64,000 nt of DNA from Lysobacter alkalisoli (GCF_006547045.1 NZ_CP041242.1:630001-694000), one strand, 5' to 3'. Numbered from the stretch's first letter, positions 20,471 through 30,921 are shown. Numbers and translations are program-made. Notes: a model not told the origin generated them from the sequence alone.

Positions 20471-21739
20471 TCAGCGGATGACTTCGCCGGGAGCGTCAGG
20501 CATCGGGACGCTGCTGCCGGAAGGCGTTGCGGGCGCGTCCTCAAGGAACAGGGAAACCAGGTCGTTGGTGAACTGCCGGCCCCGGGGGGTCGGGCGCAGC
20601 GTGGTGCCGTCGCGTTCCAGCCACCCACGGGCGATGGCGTCATCCAGCCGGGGACGGATGGCCTCGACGTCGAGACCGGTGCGGGCGATGAACTCGCCCA
20701 GGCGGAAGCCGTCGACCAGGCGCAGCGCATTGAGCATGAACTCGAAGGGACGTTGCGCGGGCGCCACCGCCTCGCCGCCACCGATCGCGGCGGCGGTGCC
20801 GGCGTCGGCCTGGTAACGCGCCGGGTGTTTTTGCTTCCATCGGCGCAACACCGTTCCATCCCGGTCGATCCGCGCGCCGGCCACCTGCGCCGGCGGCGCA
20901 TCTGCGGATGCGGGCAGGGTGATCTTGCCGTGCGCGCCGGCGCCGATCCCGAGATAGTCGCCGTAATGCCAGTAGTTGAGATTGTGCACGCACTGGCGGC
21001 CCGGGCGGGCGTAGGCGCTGACTTCGTACTGGGCGTAGCCGGCCTCGGCCAGCAGGGCCTGGCAGCGCTCCTGGATGTCCCAACTGGCGTCGTCGTCGGG
21101 AATGCCGGGCGGCGGCTTCACCGCGAACAGCGTGTTCGGCTCCAGGGTGAGCTGGTAATGGCTGATGTGCGTCGGCTGCAGGGCGATGGCGCGCTCCAGG
21201 TCGCGCTCGGCCATCGCCAGGGTCTGCTCTGGCAGCGCATACATCAGGTCGAGGTTGAAGTTGTCGAAGCCGGCATCCCGGGCCAGCCTGACCGCGGCTT
21301 CGGCCTCGTTGCTGTCGTGGATGCGTCCGAGCCGCTGCAGGCAGCCGTCGTCGAAGCTCTGGATGCCGAAGCTGAGCCGGTTCACCCCGGCCTCGCGGTA
21401 CAGCTCGAAGCGGCCGTGCTCGGCGGTGCCGGGGTTTGTCTCCAGGGTGATCTCGCAGCCGGGTGCGAAGCGCAGCCGCGCGCTGGCCTCCTGCAGGAAG
21501 CGGTTGATGGTCTCCGGCGGAAACAGGCTCGGCGTGCCGCCGCCGAAGAACACGCTGTGCACGGTGCGGCCCCAGACCAGCGGCAGGTCGAAGTCGAGGT
21601 CGCGGATCAGCGCGTCGACGTAGCCGTCGAACGGTAGCGGCCCGCGCCCCTCGTGCGAGTTGAAGTCGCAATACGGGCATTTGCGCACACACCAGGGCAG
21701 GTGCACGTACAGCGACAGTGGCGGCAGGGCGAGGGACAT
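20471..21739 (-). CDS. hemW: Radical SAM protein HemW
   Basis: This 422-residue protein has the radical SAM cluster-binding motif CVRKCPYC (Cys 17, 21, 24) right after SLYVHLPW, then FFGGGTPSLF and ETNPGT, and the C-terminal HemW domain with WHYGDYLGIGAGAHGK. It lacks oxygen-independent coproporphyrinogen oxidase features and fits HemW, a haem chaperone related to HemN. It heads the hemW-rdgB-rph block, transcribed leftwards; rdgB and rph lie upstream on the same strand with a gap of about 100 bases. Confidence 0.93.
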   Translation of the reverse strand: MSLALPPLSLYVHLPWCVRKCPYCDFNSHEGRGPLPFDGYVDALIRDLDFDLPLVWGRTVHSVFFGGGTPSLFPPETINRFLQEASARLRFAPGCEITLETNPGTAEHGRFELYREAGVNRLSFGIQSFDDGCLQRLGRIHDSNEAEAAVRLARDAGFDNFNLDLMYALPEQTLAMAERDLERAIALQPTHISHYQLTLEPNTLFAVKPPPGIPDDDASWDIQERCQALLAEAGYAQYEVSAYARPGRQCVHNLNYWHYGDYLGIGAGAHGKITLPASADAPPAQVAGARIDRDGTVLRRWKQKHPARYQADAGTAAAIGGGEAVAPAQRPFEFMLNALRLVDGFRLGEFIARTGLDVEAIRPRLDDAIARGWLERDGTTLRPTPRGRQFTNDLVSLFLEDAPATPSGSSVPMPDAPGEVIR

Positions 21740-21839
21740 GGTTTGTATTGTCCCACTCGGAGGGTGGCGATGCTTTGGGGTGTCGACTTCGGATGGAGCG
21801 GTGCCCGAAACGGGTATTGCTTCCCTGCCTCGCGACGAG

Positions 21840-22436
21840 CTAGACGACCAGCCGCTTCTTCAGTTCCGCCAACGCCAATCCGCGATGGCTGATTCGGTTC
21901 TTCACCTCCGGCGGCAGCTCGGCGGCGGCCTTGCCGAGGCCGGGGTCGAAGAACACCGGGTCGTAGCCGAAGCCGCCGTCGCCGCGCGGGGCTTCGAGGA
22001 TGCGCCCGTGCCATTCGCCCTCGGCGACCAGCGGGCGCGGGTCGATCGGGTGTCGCAGCAGGACCAAAGTGCAGTGGAAGTGGGCGCCGCGGCGGTGGTC
22101 GGGCAGGCCGGCAAGTTTGGCAAGCAGTTTTTCGATGTTGCGCTTGGCATCGCTTGGCTCGCCCGCATAGCGGGCCGAGTACAGGCCGGGGGCACCGTCG
22201 AGGGCGTCCACGCAGATGCCCGAGTCGTCGGCCAGCGCCGGCAGGCCGGTCACGCGCGCCGCGTGGCGGGCCTTGAGCAGGGCGTTCTCGACGAAGCTCA
22301 GGCCGGTTTCCTCGATGTCCTCCACCCCCAGCTCGCCCTGGGCGATGAACTCGACGCCACTGCCGCCGAGCAGCTGGTTGAATTCGGCCAGCTTGCCCGG
22401 ATTGCCGCTGGCGACGACGATGCGCCGCAGGCTCAC
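21840..22436 (-). CDS. rdgB: XTP/dITP pyrophosphatase
   Basis: This 198-residue Ham1/RdgB family enzyme hydrolyses non-canonical purine triphosphates (dITP, XTP) and keeps them out of DNA. Motifs: [13 protein letters not shown] at the N-terminus, [22 protein letters not shown], the [12 protein letters not shown] substrate loop and the C-terminal [11 protein letters not shown], all intact. The start is a GTG at 22436 that overlaps the rph stop by 4 bases (GTGA), so rph and rdgB are coupled. Confidence 0.96.
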   Translation of the reverse strand: MSLRRIVVASGNPGKLAEFNQLLGGSGVEFIAQGELGVEDIEETGLSFVENALLKARHAARVTGLPALADDSGICVDALDGAPGLYSARYAGEPSDAKRNIEKLLAKLAGLPDHRRGAHFHCTLVLLRHPIDPRPLVAEGEWHGRILEAPRGDGGFGYDPVFFDPGLGKAAAELPPEVKNRISHRGLALAELKKRLVV

Positions 22437-23188
22437 TGCGCCAACGCCTCGCGCTGCTTGGCAATCAGTTCGGCGATGCCGCGTTCGGCCAGCGCGGTCA
22501 TCGCTTCCAGTTCCTCGCGGCGGAAGGCATGACCCTCGGCTGTGCCCTGCAGTTCGATGAAGCCGCCGCCGTCGTTCATCACCACGTTCATGTCGGTGTC
22601 GCAGTCGCTGTCCTCGGCGTAGTCGAGGTCGAGCACCGGCACGCCTTTCCAGATGCCGACCGAGACCGCGGCCACCGCGCCGAATACCGGTGTGCGCCTG
22701 CCCTTGGGCTTGATCGCGCCGCTCTTGATCAGGCCGTTGACCGCATCGACCAGGGCCACGTAGGCGCCGGTGATCGCGGCGGTGCGGGTGCCGCCATCGG
22801 CCTGCAGCACGTCGCAGTCGAGGGTGATGGTGCGCTCGCCGAGCAGGTCGCGATCGACGCAGGCGCGCAAGCTCCGGCCGATCAGGCGCTGGATCTCCAG
22901 CGTACGCCCGCCCTGCTTGCCGCGTGCGGCCTCACGGTCGCCACGGGTGTGGGTGGCGCGCGGCAGCATGCCGTACTCGGCGGTGACCCAGCCCTCGCCC
23001 TTGCCGCGCAGGAATGCCGGTACCCGGTTCTCGACGCTGGCCGTGCACAGCACCCGGGTGTCGCCGAAGCTGACCAGGACCGAGCCTTCCGCATGACGGG
23101 TGAAGCCGCGCTCGATCCGGACCTCGCGCAGCTGGCCGGGGGCGCGGCCGCTCGGGCGCATGGGAGTGGTGGAAGGCTGGTCGGTCAT
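22433..23188 (-). CDS. rph: Ribonuclease PH
   Basis: This 251-residue phosphorolytic 3'-5' exoribonuclease trims tRNA 3' ends. It shows [35 protein letters not shown] near the N-terminus, then [28 protein letters not shown] and [20 protein letters not shown], the RNase PH core. The start at 23188 gives the usual length. It is divergent from yicC about 100 bases away and is the first gene of the leftward rph-rdgB pair. Confidence 0.96.
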   Translation of the reverse strand: MTDQPSTTPMRPSGRAPGQLREVRIERGFTRHAEGSVLVSFGDTRVLCTASVENRVPAFLRGKGEGWVTAEYGMLPRATHTRGDREAARGKQGGRTLEIQRLIGRSLRACVDRDLLGERTITLDCDVLQADGGTRTAAITGAYVALVDAVNGLIKSGAIKPKGRRTPVFGAVAAVSVGIWKGVPVLDLDYAEDSDCDTDMNVVMNDGGGFIELQGTAEGHAFRREELEAMTALAERGIAELIAKQREALAQ

Positions 23189-23290
23189 GGTGGGCACGTG
23201 CCTGGTGGGGATAGCGATTCTAGCCGGGCCGGCCTCAATGCAGGCCATCGGTGGCATACTTCACGGCCGTCAGGCACCGCAGAACACCGC

Positions 23291-24151
23291 ATGATCCGCA
23301 GCATGACCGCCTTCGCCAACGGCGAGCGCAACACTCCGTGGGGCGCGCTGGCCTGCGAGCTGCGCTCGGTCAACCACCGCTACCTCGAGATCGGCGTGCG
23401 CCTGCACGATGACCTGCGGCCGCTGGAACCGGCCCTGCGCGAACGCATCCAGGCCCGGCTGTCGCGCGGCAAGCTCGACGTCGCGCTGCGCCTGCGCGCA
23501 CCGGAAGGCGAGGCGGCGCTGAAGACCGATCCGACCCGCCTGCGCGAACTCAGCGAACTGGCGCTGGACCTTTCCTCGCGCTTTCCCGGCCTGCACACCG
23601 AGTTCGCCCAACTGCTGCAACTGCCTGGCGTACTGCAGGCCCCGGCTGCCGACCCGGCTGCACTGCAGGCCGAGGCGCTTGTACTGCTCGACCAGGCGCT
23701 GGATGAATTCGTCGCCGCGCGCGAACGCGAAGGCGCCAAGCTGGCCGCCTTCATCGGCGAGCGGCTGGACGCGATCGAGGGCCACGTGGCCACCCTGCGC
23801 GAACTGATGCCGGTGATCCGCGACAGCCAGCGCCAGAAGCTGGAGGCACGCCTTGCCGACCTGGCGCAGCCGGTCGAGCCCGGCCGACTGGAGCAGGAAC
23901 TGGTGATGTGGCTGCAGAAGCTCGACGTCGACGAGGAACTCGACCGCCTCACCGCGCACATCGGCGAAGCACGCCGCGTGCTGAAGCTGCGCGAGGCCGT
24001 CGGCCGCCGGCTCGACTTCCTGCTGCAGGAGTTCAACCGCGAGGCCAACACCCTCGGCTCCAAGTCCGTCGATGCCCGCAGCTCGGCCGCCGCAGTCGAG
24101 CTCAAGGTGCTGATCGACCAGATACGCGAACAGATCCAGAACATCGAGTAA
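23291..24151 (+). CDS. yicC: YicC/YloC family endoribonuclease
   Basis: This 286-residue protein begins MIRSMTAFANGE and has LRSVNHRYLEI, then the C-terminal DELDRLTAHIGE-type segment and LDFLLQEFNREANTLGSKS, the defining end of the YicC family. Family members have been described as endoribonucleases acting on small RNAs and transcripts. It starts the rightward yicC-gmk-rpoZ-spoT series and is separated from gmk by a palindromic repeat. Confidence 0.95.
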   Translation: MIRSMTAFANGERNTPWGALACELRSVNHRYLEIGVRLHDDLRPLEPALRERIQARLSRGKLDVALRLRAPEGEAALKTDPTRLRELSELALDLSSRFPGLHTEFAQLLQLPGVLQAPAADPAALQAEALVLLDQALDEFVAAREREGAKLAAFIGERLDAIEGHVATLRELMPVIRDSQRQKLEARLADLAQPVEPGRLEQELVMWLQKLDVDEELDRLTAHIGEARRVLKLREAVGRRLDFLLQEFNREANTLGSKSVDARSSAAAVELKVLIDQIREQIQNIE

Positions 24152-24159
24152 TTCAGGCT

Positions 24160-24259
24160 CCCTCTCCCGCGTGCGGGAGAGGGTTGGGGTGAGGGCAGAA
24201 CCTGCGCCGGAAGCCCCTCATCCGCCCTTCGGGCACCTTCTCCCGCAAGCGGGAGAAGG
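24160..24259. repeat. Paired palindromic repeat between yicC and gmk
   Basis: Two perfect short hairpins, ccctctcccgc/gcgggagaggg (24160-24182) and ccttctcccgc/gcgggagaagg (24236-24259), flank a GC-rich middle (ggttggggtgagggc ... cccctcatccgccc) that is itself roughly inverted. This is a common intergenic REP-type element. It ends 28 bases before the gmk start, and its second hairpin could affect gmk mRNA. Confidence 0.8.
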
Positions 24260-24287
24260 GAATGAACAAAGTGATTGCATAGCCCCT

Positions 24288-24911
24288 ATGCGTGGAACCC
24301 TCTTCATCGTCGCCGCTCCTTCGGGGGCCGGAAAATCCAGCATCGTCAACGCGGTGCTCGCGCGCGATCCGAATATCTGCCTGTCGATCTCGTTCACCTC
24401 GCGCGCGCCGCGCCCCGGTGAACGCCATGCCGAGCATTACCACTTCGTCAGCGAGGCGGAGTTCCAGCGCATGATCGATGCCGGCGACTTCTTCGAGCAT
24501 GCCCGCGTGCATGGCGACTGGAAGGGCACCGCGCGACAGTCGGTCGAGCCGATGCTGGCCGCCGGCCGCGACGTGCTGCTGGAGATCGACTGGCAGGGCG
24601 CGCGGCAGGTCCGCAAGCAGGTGCCGGGCGCGATCAGCGTGTTCATCCTGCCGCCTTCGCGCGCTGCGCTCGAACAGCGCATGCGCAACCGCGGCCAGGA
24701 CAGCGATGAGGTGATCGCCCAGCGCCTGTTGGCTGCACGCGAGGAGATGAGCCACTACGGTGAATTCGACTACGTGATCGTCAATGAGCACTTCGCGGTG
24801 GCGGTGGACGAGATGTGCGCGGTGTTCACCGCCAGCCGCCTGCGCCGGGAGATGCAGGTGGCCCGGCACGGCAAGCTGATCGGCGCGCTGCTGGCGGACG
24901 AGGGAAAGTAA
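24288..24911 (+). CDS. gmk: Guanylate kinase
   Basis: This 207-residue protein has the P-loop APSGAGKSS (residues 9-17), SFTSRAPRPGERHAEHYHFV for GMP binding, DVLLEIDWQGARQVR and the lid RMRNRGQDSDEVI. It phosphorylates GMP to GDP in the cytosol, and is essential for nucleotide supply. It is upstream of rpoZ and spoT, the usual gmk-rpoZ-spoT order in gammaproteobacteria. Confidence 0.97.
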   Translation: MRGTLFIVAAPSGAGKSSIVNAVLARDPNICLSISFTSRAPRPGERHAEHYHFVSEAEFQRMIDAGDFFEHARVHGDWKGTARQSVEPMLAAGRDVLLEIDWQGARQVRKQVPGAISVFILPPSRAALEQRMRNRGQDSDEVIAQRLLAAREEMSHYGEFDYVIVNEHFAVAVDEMCAVFTASRLRREMQVARHGKLIGALLADEGK

Positions 24912-24964
24912 GCAGGACGGCCCCATTGGCATAGGGCTAACTGACTGATTTCAAAAGGGTGGGC

Positions 24965-24993
24965 TTGCTTCGGCTTGGCCGGAGCGCTAGACT
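24965..24993 (+). promoter_or_regulatory. Probable sigma-70 promoter of rpoZ
   Basis: A TTGCTT -35 hexamer and TAGACT -10 hexamer are separated by exactly 17 bases, and lie about 47 bases upstream of the rpoZ start. This suggests rpoZ (and perhaps spoT) has its own promoter besides read-through from gmk. Confidence 0.6.
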
Positions 24994-25039
24994 GAGCAGT
25001 CCCCAGTCCGCATGACGGCGCCCCGCCGCCAGGAGCCCC

Positions 25040-25339
25040 ATGGCACGCATCACCGTAGAAGATTGCCTGGAAGTGGTCGACAACCGCTTCGAACTGGTCA
25101 TGTTGGCCGCCAAGCGCGCGCGCCAGCTGGCCAACAACGTCGAGCCGATGCTCGACAACACCGAAAACAGCGACAAGCCGACCGTGCTGGCACTGCGAGA
25201 GATCGCCGCGCGCCAGGTCGATGCCGGGTACATCGAGGCGGTCGAGAAGGCCGAGCGCGCGCGCAAGGAGCGCGAAGCCCTCGAGTGGGCTGCCGCGGAA
25301 GTGGTCGCCGACGAGGACATGTCGAAGAGCGACGACTGA
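25040..25339 (+). CDS. rpoZ: RNA polymerase omega subunit
   Basis: This 99-residue protein begins [30 protein letters not shown], the highly conserved omega N-terminus, with [11 protein letters not shown] in the centre. Omega binds the beta' subunit and helps assemble RNA polymerase and form a ppGpp site, which fits its place next to spoT. A terminator follows at 25368. Confidence 0.97.
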   Translation: MARITVEDCLEVVDNRFELVMLAAKRARQLANNVEPMLDNTENSDKPTVLALREIAARQVDAGYIEAVEKAERARKEREALEWAAAEVVADEDMSKSDD

Positions 25340-25367
25340 TCCGGCCGGGCTCTGCCCATTGCCATCA

Positions 25368-25401
25368 ACGGCCCCGCTTCGGCGGGGCCGTTTGTTTTTT
25401 G
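25368..25401 (+). terminator. rpoZ terminator
   Basis: A perfect GC-rich stem (AACGGCCCCGC / GCGGGGCCGTT) with a TTCG tetraloop is followed by TGTTTTTT, 28 bases after the rpoZ stop. It implies that spoT downstream is transcribed at least partly from its own promoter. Confidence 0.93.
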
Positions 25402-25466
25402 GAAGTCCGCCCCGCTTCCAGGCCGGACTGGTCCGGCAGCCTGCCCGAACCTGTTAAATTCCTGCC

Positions 25467-27686
25467 ATGTCCGCCCATCCCGCCACACCCGGTCGCCAGG
25501 TTCCGACGGAGCACATGCCCGCCGGGGGAGGTACGGGCATGCCGGCGGCCGATTTCGACGCCCTGCCGGACTACATGCAGGAAATGGAGCGGGCCGCCGG
25601 CTACCTCGATGAGACCCAGCGACTGCGGCTGCGCCGCGCCTGGGCTGTTGGTGCCGCCGCCCACGCCGGCCAGACCCGCAAGTCCGGCGAGCCTTACATC
25701 ACCCATCCGGTCGCAGTGGCGCGGGTGCTGGCCGAGCAGGGAATGGATGCCGAGACCCTGATCGCGGCGATCCTGCACGACACCATCGAGGACACGCCGC
25801 TGACCCGGCAATGCCTGGCCGACGAGTTCGGCGAGACCGTGGCCGAACTGGTCGATGGCGTCACCAAGCTGGACAAGCTGCAGTTCCGCGACCGTGCCGA
25901 GGCCGCTGCCGAAAGCTTCCGCAAGATGCTGCTGGCGATGTCGCGTGATCTGCGCGTCATCCTGATCAAGCTCGCCGATCGCCTGCACAACATGCGTACG
26001 CTCGGCGCACAGGGCGCCGACGCCCGGGAGCGCATCGCCCGCGAGACGCTGGAGATCTATGCCCCGATCGCACAGCGACTGGGCATGAACCTGATCAAGG
26101 CCGAGCTGCAGGACCTCGGCTTCCGCGCGCTGCACCCATGGCGCCATGCGGTGATCGAGAAGCGCATCCGCACCCAGCCGGTGGTCCGTCGCGAGGCGCT
26201 GGTGCAGATCGAGGCCAATCTGGCCCAGCGCCTGGCCAAGGACAAGCTGCAACACCGGCTGATCAGCCGGGTCAAGTCGCCATGGAGCATCTACACCAAG
26301 ATGCGAGCCGAACACAAAAGCTTCACCCAGGTGATGGACGTGTTCGGCTTTCGCATCGTGGCGCGTACGGTGCCGGACTGCTACCACGCACTCGGCGTGG
26401 TACACGCCACCTACAAGCCGCTCGACGCGCGTTTCCGCGATTTCATCGCCATCCCCAAGGCCAACGGCTACCAATCGTTGCACACGGTGTTGTTCGGGCC
26501 CTACGGCTCGCCGGTCGAGGTGCAGATCCGTACCGAGGAAATGGACCTGATCGCCGAGAAGGGCATTGCCGCGCACTGGTCCTACAAGGACGGCGGCGAG
26601 GGGCCGAACAGTGCCCAGAGCCGTGCCCACAGCTGGATCGCCGGCCTGGTCGAAAGCCAGCACGCGGCCGGCTCGTCGCTGGAGTTCCTGGAGAACGTCA
26701 AGGTCGACCTGTTCCCGGATGAGGTCTACCTGTTCACGCCCAAGGGCGACATCCTGTCGTTGCCGCGCAATTCGACCGCACTCGACTTCGCCTACGCCGT
26801 GCATACCGATGTCGGCAACCAGTCCGTGGCTGCACGCGTGGACGGCAAACTGTCGCCGCTGCGCACCCGGCTGGCCAGTGGACAACGGGTCGAGATCATC
26901 ACTGCCAGGTCGTCGGCGCCCAAGCCGCAATGGCTGGAATTCGTGGTGTCCGGCAAGGCACGCACCGCTATCCGTCAGCAGCTCAAGCAGATTGGCCACG
27001 AGGATGCGGTGCAACTGGGGCATCGCATGCTCGACCGCGCGCTGGAAGGTCTCGATACCTCGCTCGACAGGGTGCCGCAGGCGCGCATCGAGACGTACCT
27101 GGCCGAACACCGGTTCCCGCGCCTGGAGGCGCTGCTGGCCGAGATCGCGCTCGGCAATCGCATGCCCAGCCAGGTCGCACAGGCGCTGGCCCGTGAGACC
27201 CCGGATGCCCTGGAGCGGCGCAAGGCGGTGCGCGCACCACGGCCGGACGACAAGATACTGATCACCGGTGCCGAACGCGGTGTGATCAGCTTCGCCCACT
27301 GCTGCCTGCCGATCCCCGGCGACGAGATCATGGGCTACCACACCGCCGGCAAGGGCGTGGTGGTGCACCGGATGGATTGCCCGAACGTGGCCGAGTACCG
27401 CAAGTCGCCCGACCGCTGGGTGCCGATCGGGTGGGATCGCAAGGTGTCCGGTGATTTCGCCGCCGCGTTGCGGATCGAGGTCGACAACCGCCCCGGTGCG
27501 CTGGCCCAGGTCGCGGCCGCGGTGGCCGATGCGGAGTCGAACATCGATCGGGTCGAATATCTGGAACGCGATACCCATGTCGCGGGTATGAAGTTCTCGA
27601 TCGAGGTTGCCGACCGTCGCCACCTGGCCGACGTGATCCGGCGTGTGCGCAGGTTGCAGGTGGTGTTGGCGGTGCAGCGGATCTGA
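25467..27686 (+). CDS. spoT: Bifunctional (p)ppGpp synthetase/hydrolase SpoT
   Basis: This 739-residue RSH protein has an intact HD hydrolase domain (about 60-200, with ILHDTIEDTPLT and LIKLADRLHNMRTLG), a synthetase domain (about 260-375, with SPWSIYTKM and DVFGFRIVA, GYQSLHTVLFGP, EVQIRTEEMD), TGS (about 410-470, VYLFTPKGDILSLPRNST) and a C-terminal ACT domain (about 665-739). The HDxxED motif marks it as SpoT, not RelA. The N-terminal 30-40 residues are extended relative to E. coli, and an alternative ATG with a GGAG lies at 25515. Confidence 0.96.
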   Translation: MSAHPATPGRQVPTEHMPAGGGTGMPAADFDALPDYMQEMERAAGYLDETQRLRLRRAWAVGAAAHAGQTRKSGEPYITHPVAVARVLAEQGMDAETLIAAILHDTIEDTPLTRQCLADEFGETVAELVDGVTKLDKLQFRDRAEAAAESFRKMLLAMSRDLRVILIKLADRLHNMRTLGAQGADARERIARETLEIYAPIAQRLGMNLIKAELQDLGFRALHPWRHAVIEKRIRTQPVVRREALVQIEANLAQRLAKDKLQHRLISRVKSPWSIYTKMRAEHKSFTQVMDVFGFRIVARTVPDCYHALGVVHATYKPLDARFRDFIAIPKANGYQSLHTVLFGPYGSPVEVQIRTEEMDLIAEKGIAAHWSYKDGGEGPNSAQSRAHSWIAGLVESQHAAGSSLEFLENVKVDLFPDEVYLFTPKGDILSLPRNSTALDFAYAVHTDVGNQSVAARVDGKLSPLRTRLASGQRVEIITARSSAPKPQWLEFVVSGKARTAIRQQLKQIGHEDAVQLGHRMLDRALEGLDTSLDRVPQARIETYLAEHRFPRLEALLAEIALGNRMPSQVAQALARETPDALERRKAVRAPRPDDKILITGAERGVISFAHCCLPIPGDEIMGYHTAGKGVVVHRMDCPNVAEYRKSPDRWVPIGWDRKVSGDFAAALRIEVDNRPGALAQVAAAVADAESNIDRVEYLERDTHVAGMKFSIEVADRRHLADVIRRVRRLQVVLAVQRI

Positions 27687-27732
27687 GGGTCTGGCAAAGG
27701 GGGAACAGGGAATGACAACAACCTGTTATCCC

Positions 27733-28135
27733 GAGCGTAGCGAAAGCGCGGACGCTGCCGCGTGCGATCGACCGCCGATTCTCGCCGCTGCCTGGCTGTC
27801 CCGACGCGACCTGCCGGCCTTGACGGCGAATGTCCCCCGGCCGCCGCCCGTGGCGGCGGCCTCCTCCTTGATTTCGCCGTCAAGGCCGGCAGGCCACGTC
27901 GGGTCGCGCGGCTAAGCTGGAACGCAAAGCCGATCCTCCGCGGAATTCCGCCTTTTGCAAGCGCCGGGCATCGGCGATGTCCGAACGCCTGGGGCGAAGG
28001 CCCTCGGGTGCGAAATCAAGGAGGAGGCGCCGGCCTTGGCCGGTGCCGGGGGACATTCGCATCCGAGGGCCTTCGCCCCCAGCGCCCCGGTCATCCAACA
28101 GACCCGGCGCTTTTCCCTCGATTAGGCGAAGAACC
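27733..28135. repeat. Dispersed repeat copy B between spoT and ridA
   Basis: This copy is closely similar to copies A (2955-3380) and C (31004-31424) from the segment ggacgctgccg onward, including both large hairpins. One is around 27812-27895 (CTTGACGGCGAA / TTCGCCGTCAAGG), the other around 27989-28082 (GGGGGCGAAGG-type arms around gcgaaatcaaggaggagg). The right end (ttccctcgattaggcgaagaacc) is the shared terminal repeat. The left end lacks the clear matching terminal repeat and has a different junction, so this copy may be slightly shortened. It occupies most of the roughly 500-base gap between spoT and ridA; nothing else is recognisable there. Confidence 0.8.
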
Positions 28136-28194
28136 ATTTACTCTGGTATCGATTTGATTACCCTCTATGGCCACCCTGCACACATAGCCCACCC

Positions 28195-28577
<383 letters not shown>

Positions 28578-28803
28578 GGCCCACTTTTTTGTCGTACACG
28601 GGGAAGCAGGCAGCCATCGCTTTGCGAGACCCTCCGGAACCCCCGCGACGCGGAATCGGCCTTCGGCGTGGCCTGCAGCCTCCCGGCAGTTGGCCGGTGA
28701 TCACGGGATAGCCAGTCCGCTTTCGGATACCGGGAGGTTTTCCGACCCCCGGCACTGCCATCTCCCGGTTCCACCATCCGGCTGTTCACGGCATCCTGTG
28801 CCG

Positions 28804-30921
28804 ATGCCGACACCCAATGATGGTCCCGCCATCGCCCCCGACCAGCCGCCGTTGACCGCCCTGCCCGGGGTGGGTGCGAAGGTGGCGGAAAAACTCGCGG
28901 CGCGCGGAATCGAGAGCCTGCAGGATCTGTGGTTGCACCTGCCGCGGCAGTATGAGGACCGCACTGCGATCACCCCGATCGGCGCGCTGGTGCCGGGCAT
29001 GGCCGCGCAGGTCGAGGGGCGGGTCGAGGCGGTCGAGCGCGGTTTCCGTTACCGGCCGATGCTGCGGGTCGCGATTGGCGACGATTCGCAGGCGACGCTC
29101 GTCCTGCGCTTCTTCCATTTCCGCTCGCAGCAGGTCAACCAGTTCCGCGTCGGCGCGCGGGTGCGCTGCTACGGCACTCCGCGCCCCGGCCACCATGGAC
29201 TGGAGATCGTGCATCCCAGCTATCGTGTCCTCGATGAGCACGCCGACGAGGCGCTCGGCGAGCGGCTCGACCCGGTCTACCCGGCGATCGAGGGCATCGG
29301 CCCGGCTTCGCTGCGGCGGATGATCACTGCCGCGCTCGAGCGCCTGCCGGACGAGGTGGCGCTGGAGCTGCTGCCGGCGGAACTGCGCCGGCAATTGCAC
29401 CTGCCATCGCTGCGCGAGGCGCTGCTGACCGTGCACCGGCCGCCACCGGACACCGATCTCAACGCCCTGCTGGCCGGCACCCACCCGGCGCAGCGGCGGC
29501 TGGCGATCGAGGAATTGCTCGCCCACCACCTGAGCCTGCGCCGACAGCGGCTGGCGCAGCAGGCGCATGCGGCGCCGGTCTTGAAGAAGGGCGCGCTTGC
29601 GAAACGGCTGCAGGCGGCGTTGCCATTCAAGCTGACCGGCGCGCAGCGGCGTGTGTTCGAGCAGATCCGCAGGGACCTGGCCCTGTCGCGGCCGATGCTG
29701 CGGCTGGTGCAGGGCGATGTCGGCTCCGGCAAGACCGTGGTCGCGGCACTGGCGGCGATGCTCGCGGTCGAGTCCGGCAAACAGGCGGCGTTGATGGCAC
29801 CGACCGAGCTGCTGGCCGAGCAGCACCTGTCGAACCTGCGGGGCTGGTTGGAGCCGCTGGGCGTGCGTGTGGCCTGGCTGGCCGGCAAGGTCACCGGCAA
29901 GGCGCGCACCAGGGTGCTGGAGGAAGTCGCTTCCGGTGAGGCGCAGGTGGTGGTCGGCACCCATGCTCTGATGCAGCAGGGGGTCGGGTTCCACGACCTG
30001 GCGCTGGCGATCGTCGACGAGCAGCACCGCTTCGGCGTCCACCAGCGCCTCGCCCTGCGCGACAAGGGGGCCGGCGGCAGTATCGGCGAGCATGCTGTTG
30101 TCCCGCATCAGTTGGTGATGACCGCGACCCCGATTCCGCGCACGCTGGCGATGGCGGCCTATGCCGACCTCGACGTGTCCGCGATCGATGAACTGCCGCC
30201 GGGCCGCACGCCGGTGCAGACGGTCGCACTCAGCGCCGGGCGCCGGCCCGAGCTGGTCGAACGCATTCGTTCGGCCTGCGCCGAGGGCCGGCAGGCGTAC
30301 TGGGTCTGCACTCTGATCGATGACAGCGATGAAGTCGTTGCCCAGGCCGCGCAGACGACGTACGAGGAGTTGTCTGCGCAGCTCGAAGGGCTGCGCGTGG
30401 GTCTCGTCCACGGTCGGATGAAGGCGACGGAAAAGCAGGCCGCGATGCGCGCGTTCAAGGACGGCGAAACCGATCTGCTGGTCGCGACCACCGTGATCGA
30501 GGTCGGCGTCGACGTGCCCAATGCCTCGTTGATGATCATCGAGAATGCCGAGCGTCTCGGCCTCGCCCAGCTGCATCAGCTGCGTGGCCGGGTCGGGCGG
30601 GGTCGAGCGGCCTCCAACTGCGTGCTGCTGTACCAGCCGCCGCTGTCGAAACTGGCCAGGCAGCGGCTGGAAACGATGCGCCAGACCCAGGACGGCTTCG
30701 TCATCGCCGAGAAGGATCTGGAACTGCGCGGCCCGGGCGAACTGCTCGGCACCCGCCAGACCGGGCTGGCCGCGTTCCGCGTCGCCGACCTGATCCGCGA
30801 TGCGGATCTGTTGCCGCGCGTGCATGAGATCGGCGAGCGGCTGATGGAAACTTCGCCGGAACTGGCCGCACGCATCGTCGCGCGCTGGGTCGGCGGCGCG
30901 GCGCGCTACGCGGCGGCGTGA
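28804..30921 (+). CDS. recG: ATP-dependent DNA helicase RecG
   Basis: This 705-residue superfamily 2 helicase remodels stalled replication forks. It contains the N-terminal wedge domain (LPRQYEDRT, then an OB-fold), Walker A GDVGSGKTVVA (about residue 304), the DEQHRFG box, TATPIPRTLA (motif III), and the C-terminal helicase half with VEVGVDVPNAS and QLRGRVGRGR. The RecG-specific C-terminus (FRVADLIRDADLL) is complete. It is about 226 bases downstream of ridA; that gap shows no further gene. Confidence 0.96.
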   Translation: MPTPNDGPAIAPDQPPLTALPGVGAKVAEKLAARGIESLQDLWLHLPRQYEDRTAITPIGALVPGMAAQVEGRVEAVERGFRYRPMLRVAIGDDSQATLVLRFFHFRSQQVNQFRVGARVRCYGTPRPGHHGLEIVHPSYRVLDEHADEALGERLDPVYPAIEGIGPASLRRMITAALERLPDEVALELLPAELRRQLHLPSLREALLTVHRPPPDTDLNALLAGTHPAQRRLAIEELLAHHLSLRRQRLAQQAHAAPVLKKGALAKRLQAALPFKLTGAQRRVFEQIRRDLALSRPMLRLVQGDVGSGKTVVAALAAMLAVESGKQAALMAPTELLAEQHLSNLRGWLEPLGVRVAWLAGKVTGKARTRVLEEVASGEAQVVVGTHALMQQGVGFHDLALAIVDEQHRFGVHQRLALRDKGAGGSIGEHAVVPHQLVMTATPIPRTLAMAAYADLDVSAIDELPPGRTPVQTVALSAGRRPELVERIRSACAEGRQAYWVCTLIDDSDEVVAQAAQTTYEELSAQLEGLRVGLVHGRMKATEKQAAMRAFKDGETDLLVATTVIEVGVDVPNASLMIIENAERLGLAQLHQLRGRVGRGRAASNCVLLYQPPLSKLARQRLETMRQTQDGFVIAEKDLELRGPGELLGTRQTGLAAFRVADLIRDADLLPRVHEIGERLMETSPELAARIVARWVGGAARYAAA

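Noticed and set aside
25365-27623. A 752-codon minus-strand frame opposite spoT
   Set aside because: It is the shadow of an unambiguous SpoT.
27762-28157. Open frames in all phases within the three dispersed repeats (VPRPPPVAAA-type proteins)
   Set aside because: They arise from hairpin-forming GC-rich sequence, occur on both strands, and lack ribosome-binding sites; the repeat explains them.
28140-28160. A sixth operator (TGGTATCGATTTGA) near ridA
   Set aside because: Only the ATCGAT core matches, and the gene context is unrelated to the glycan locus.
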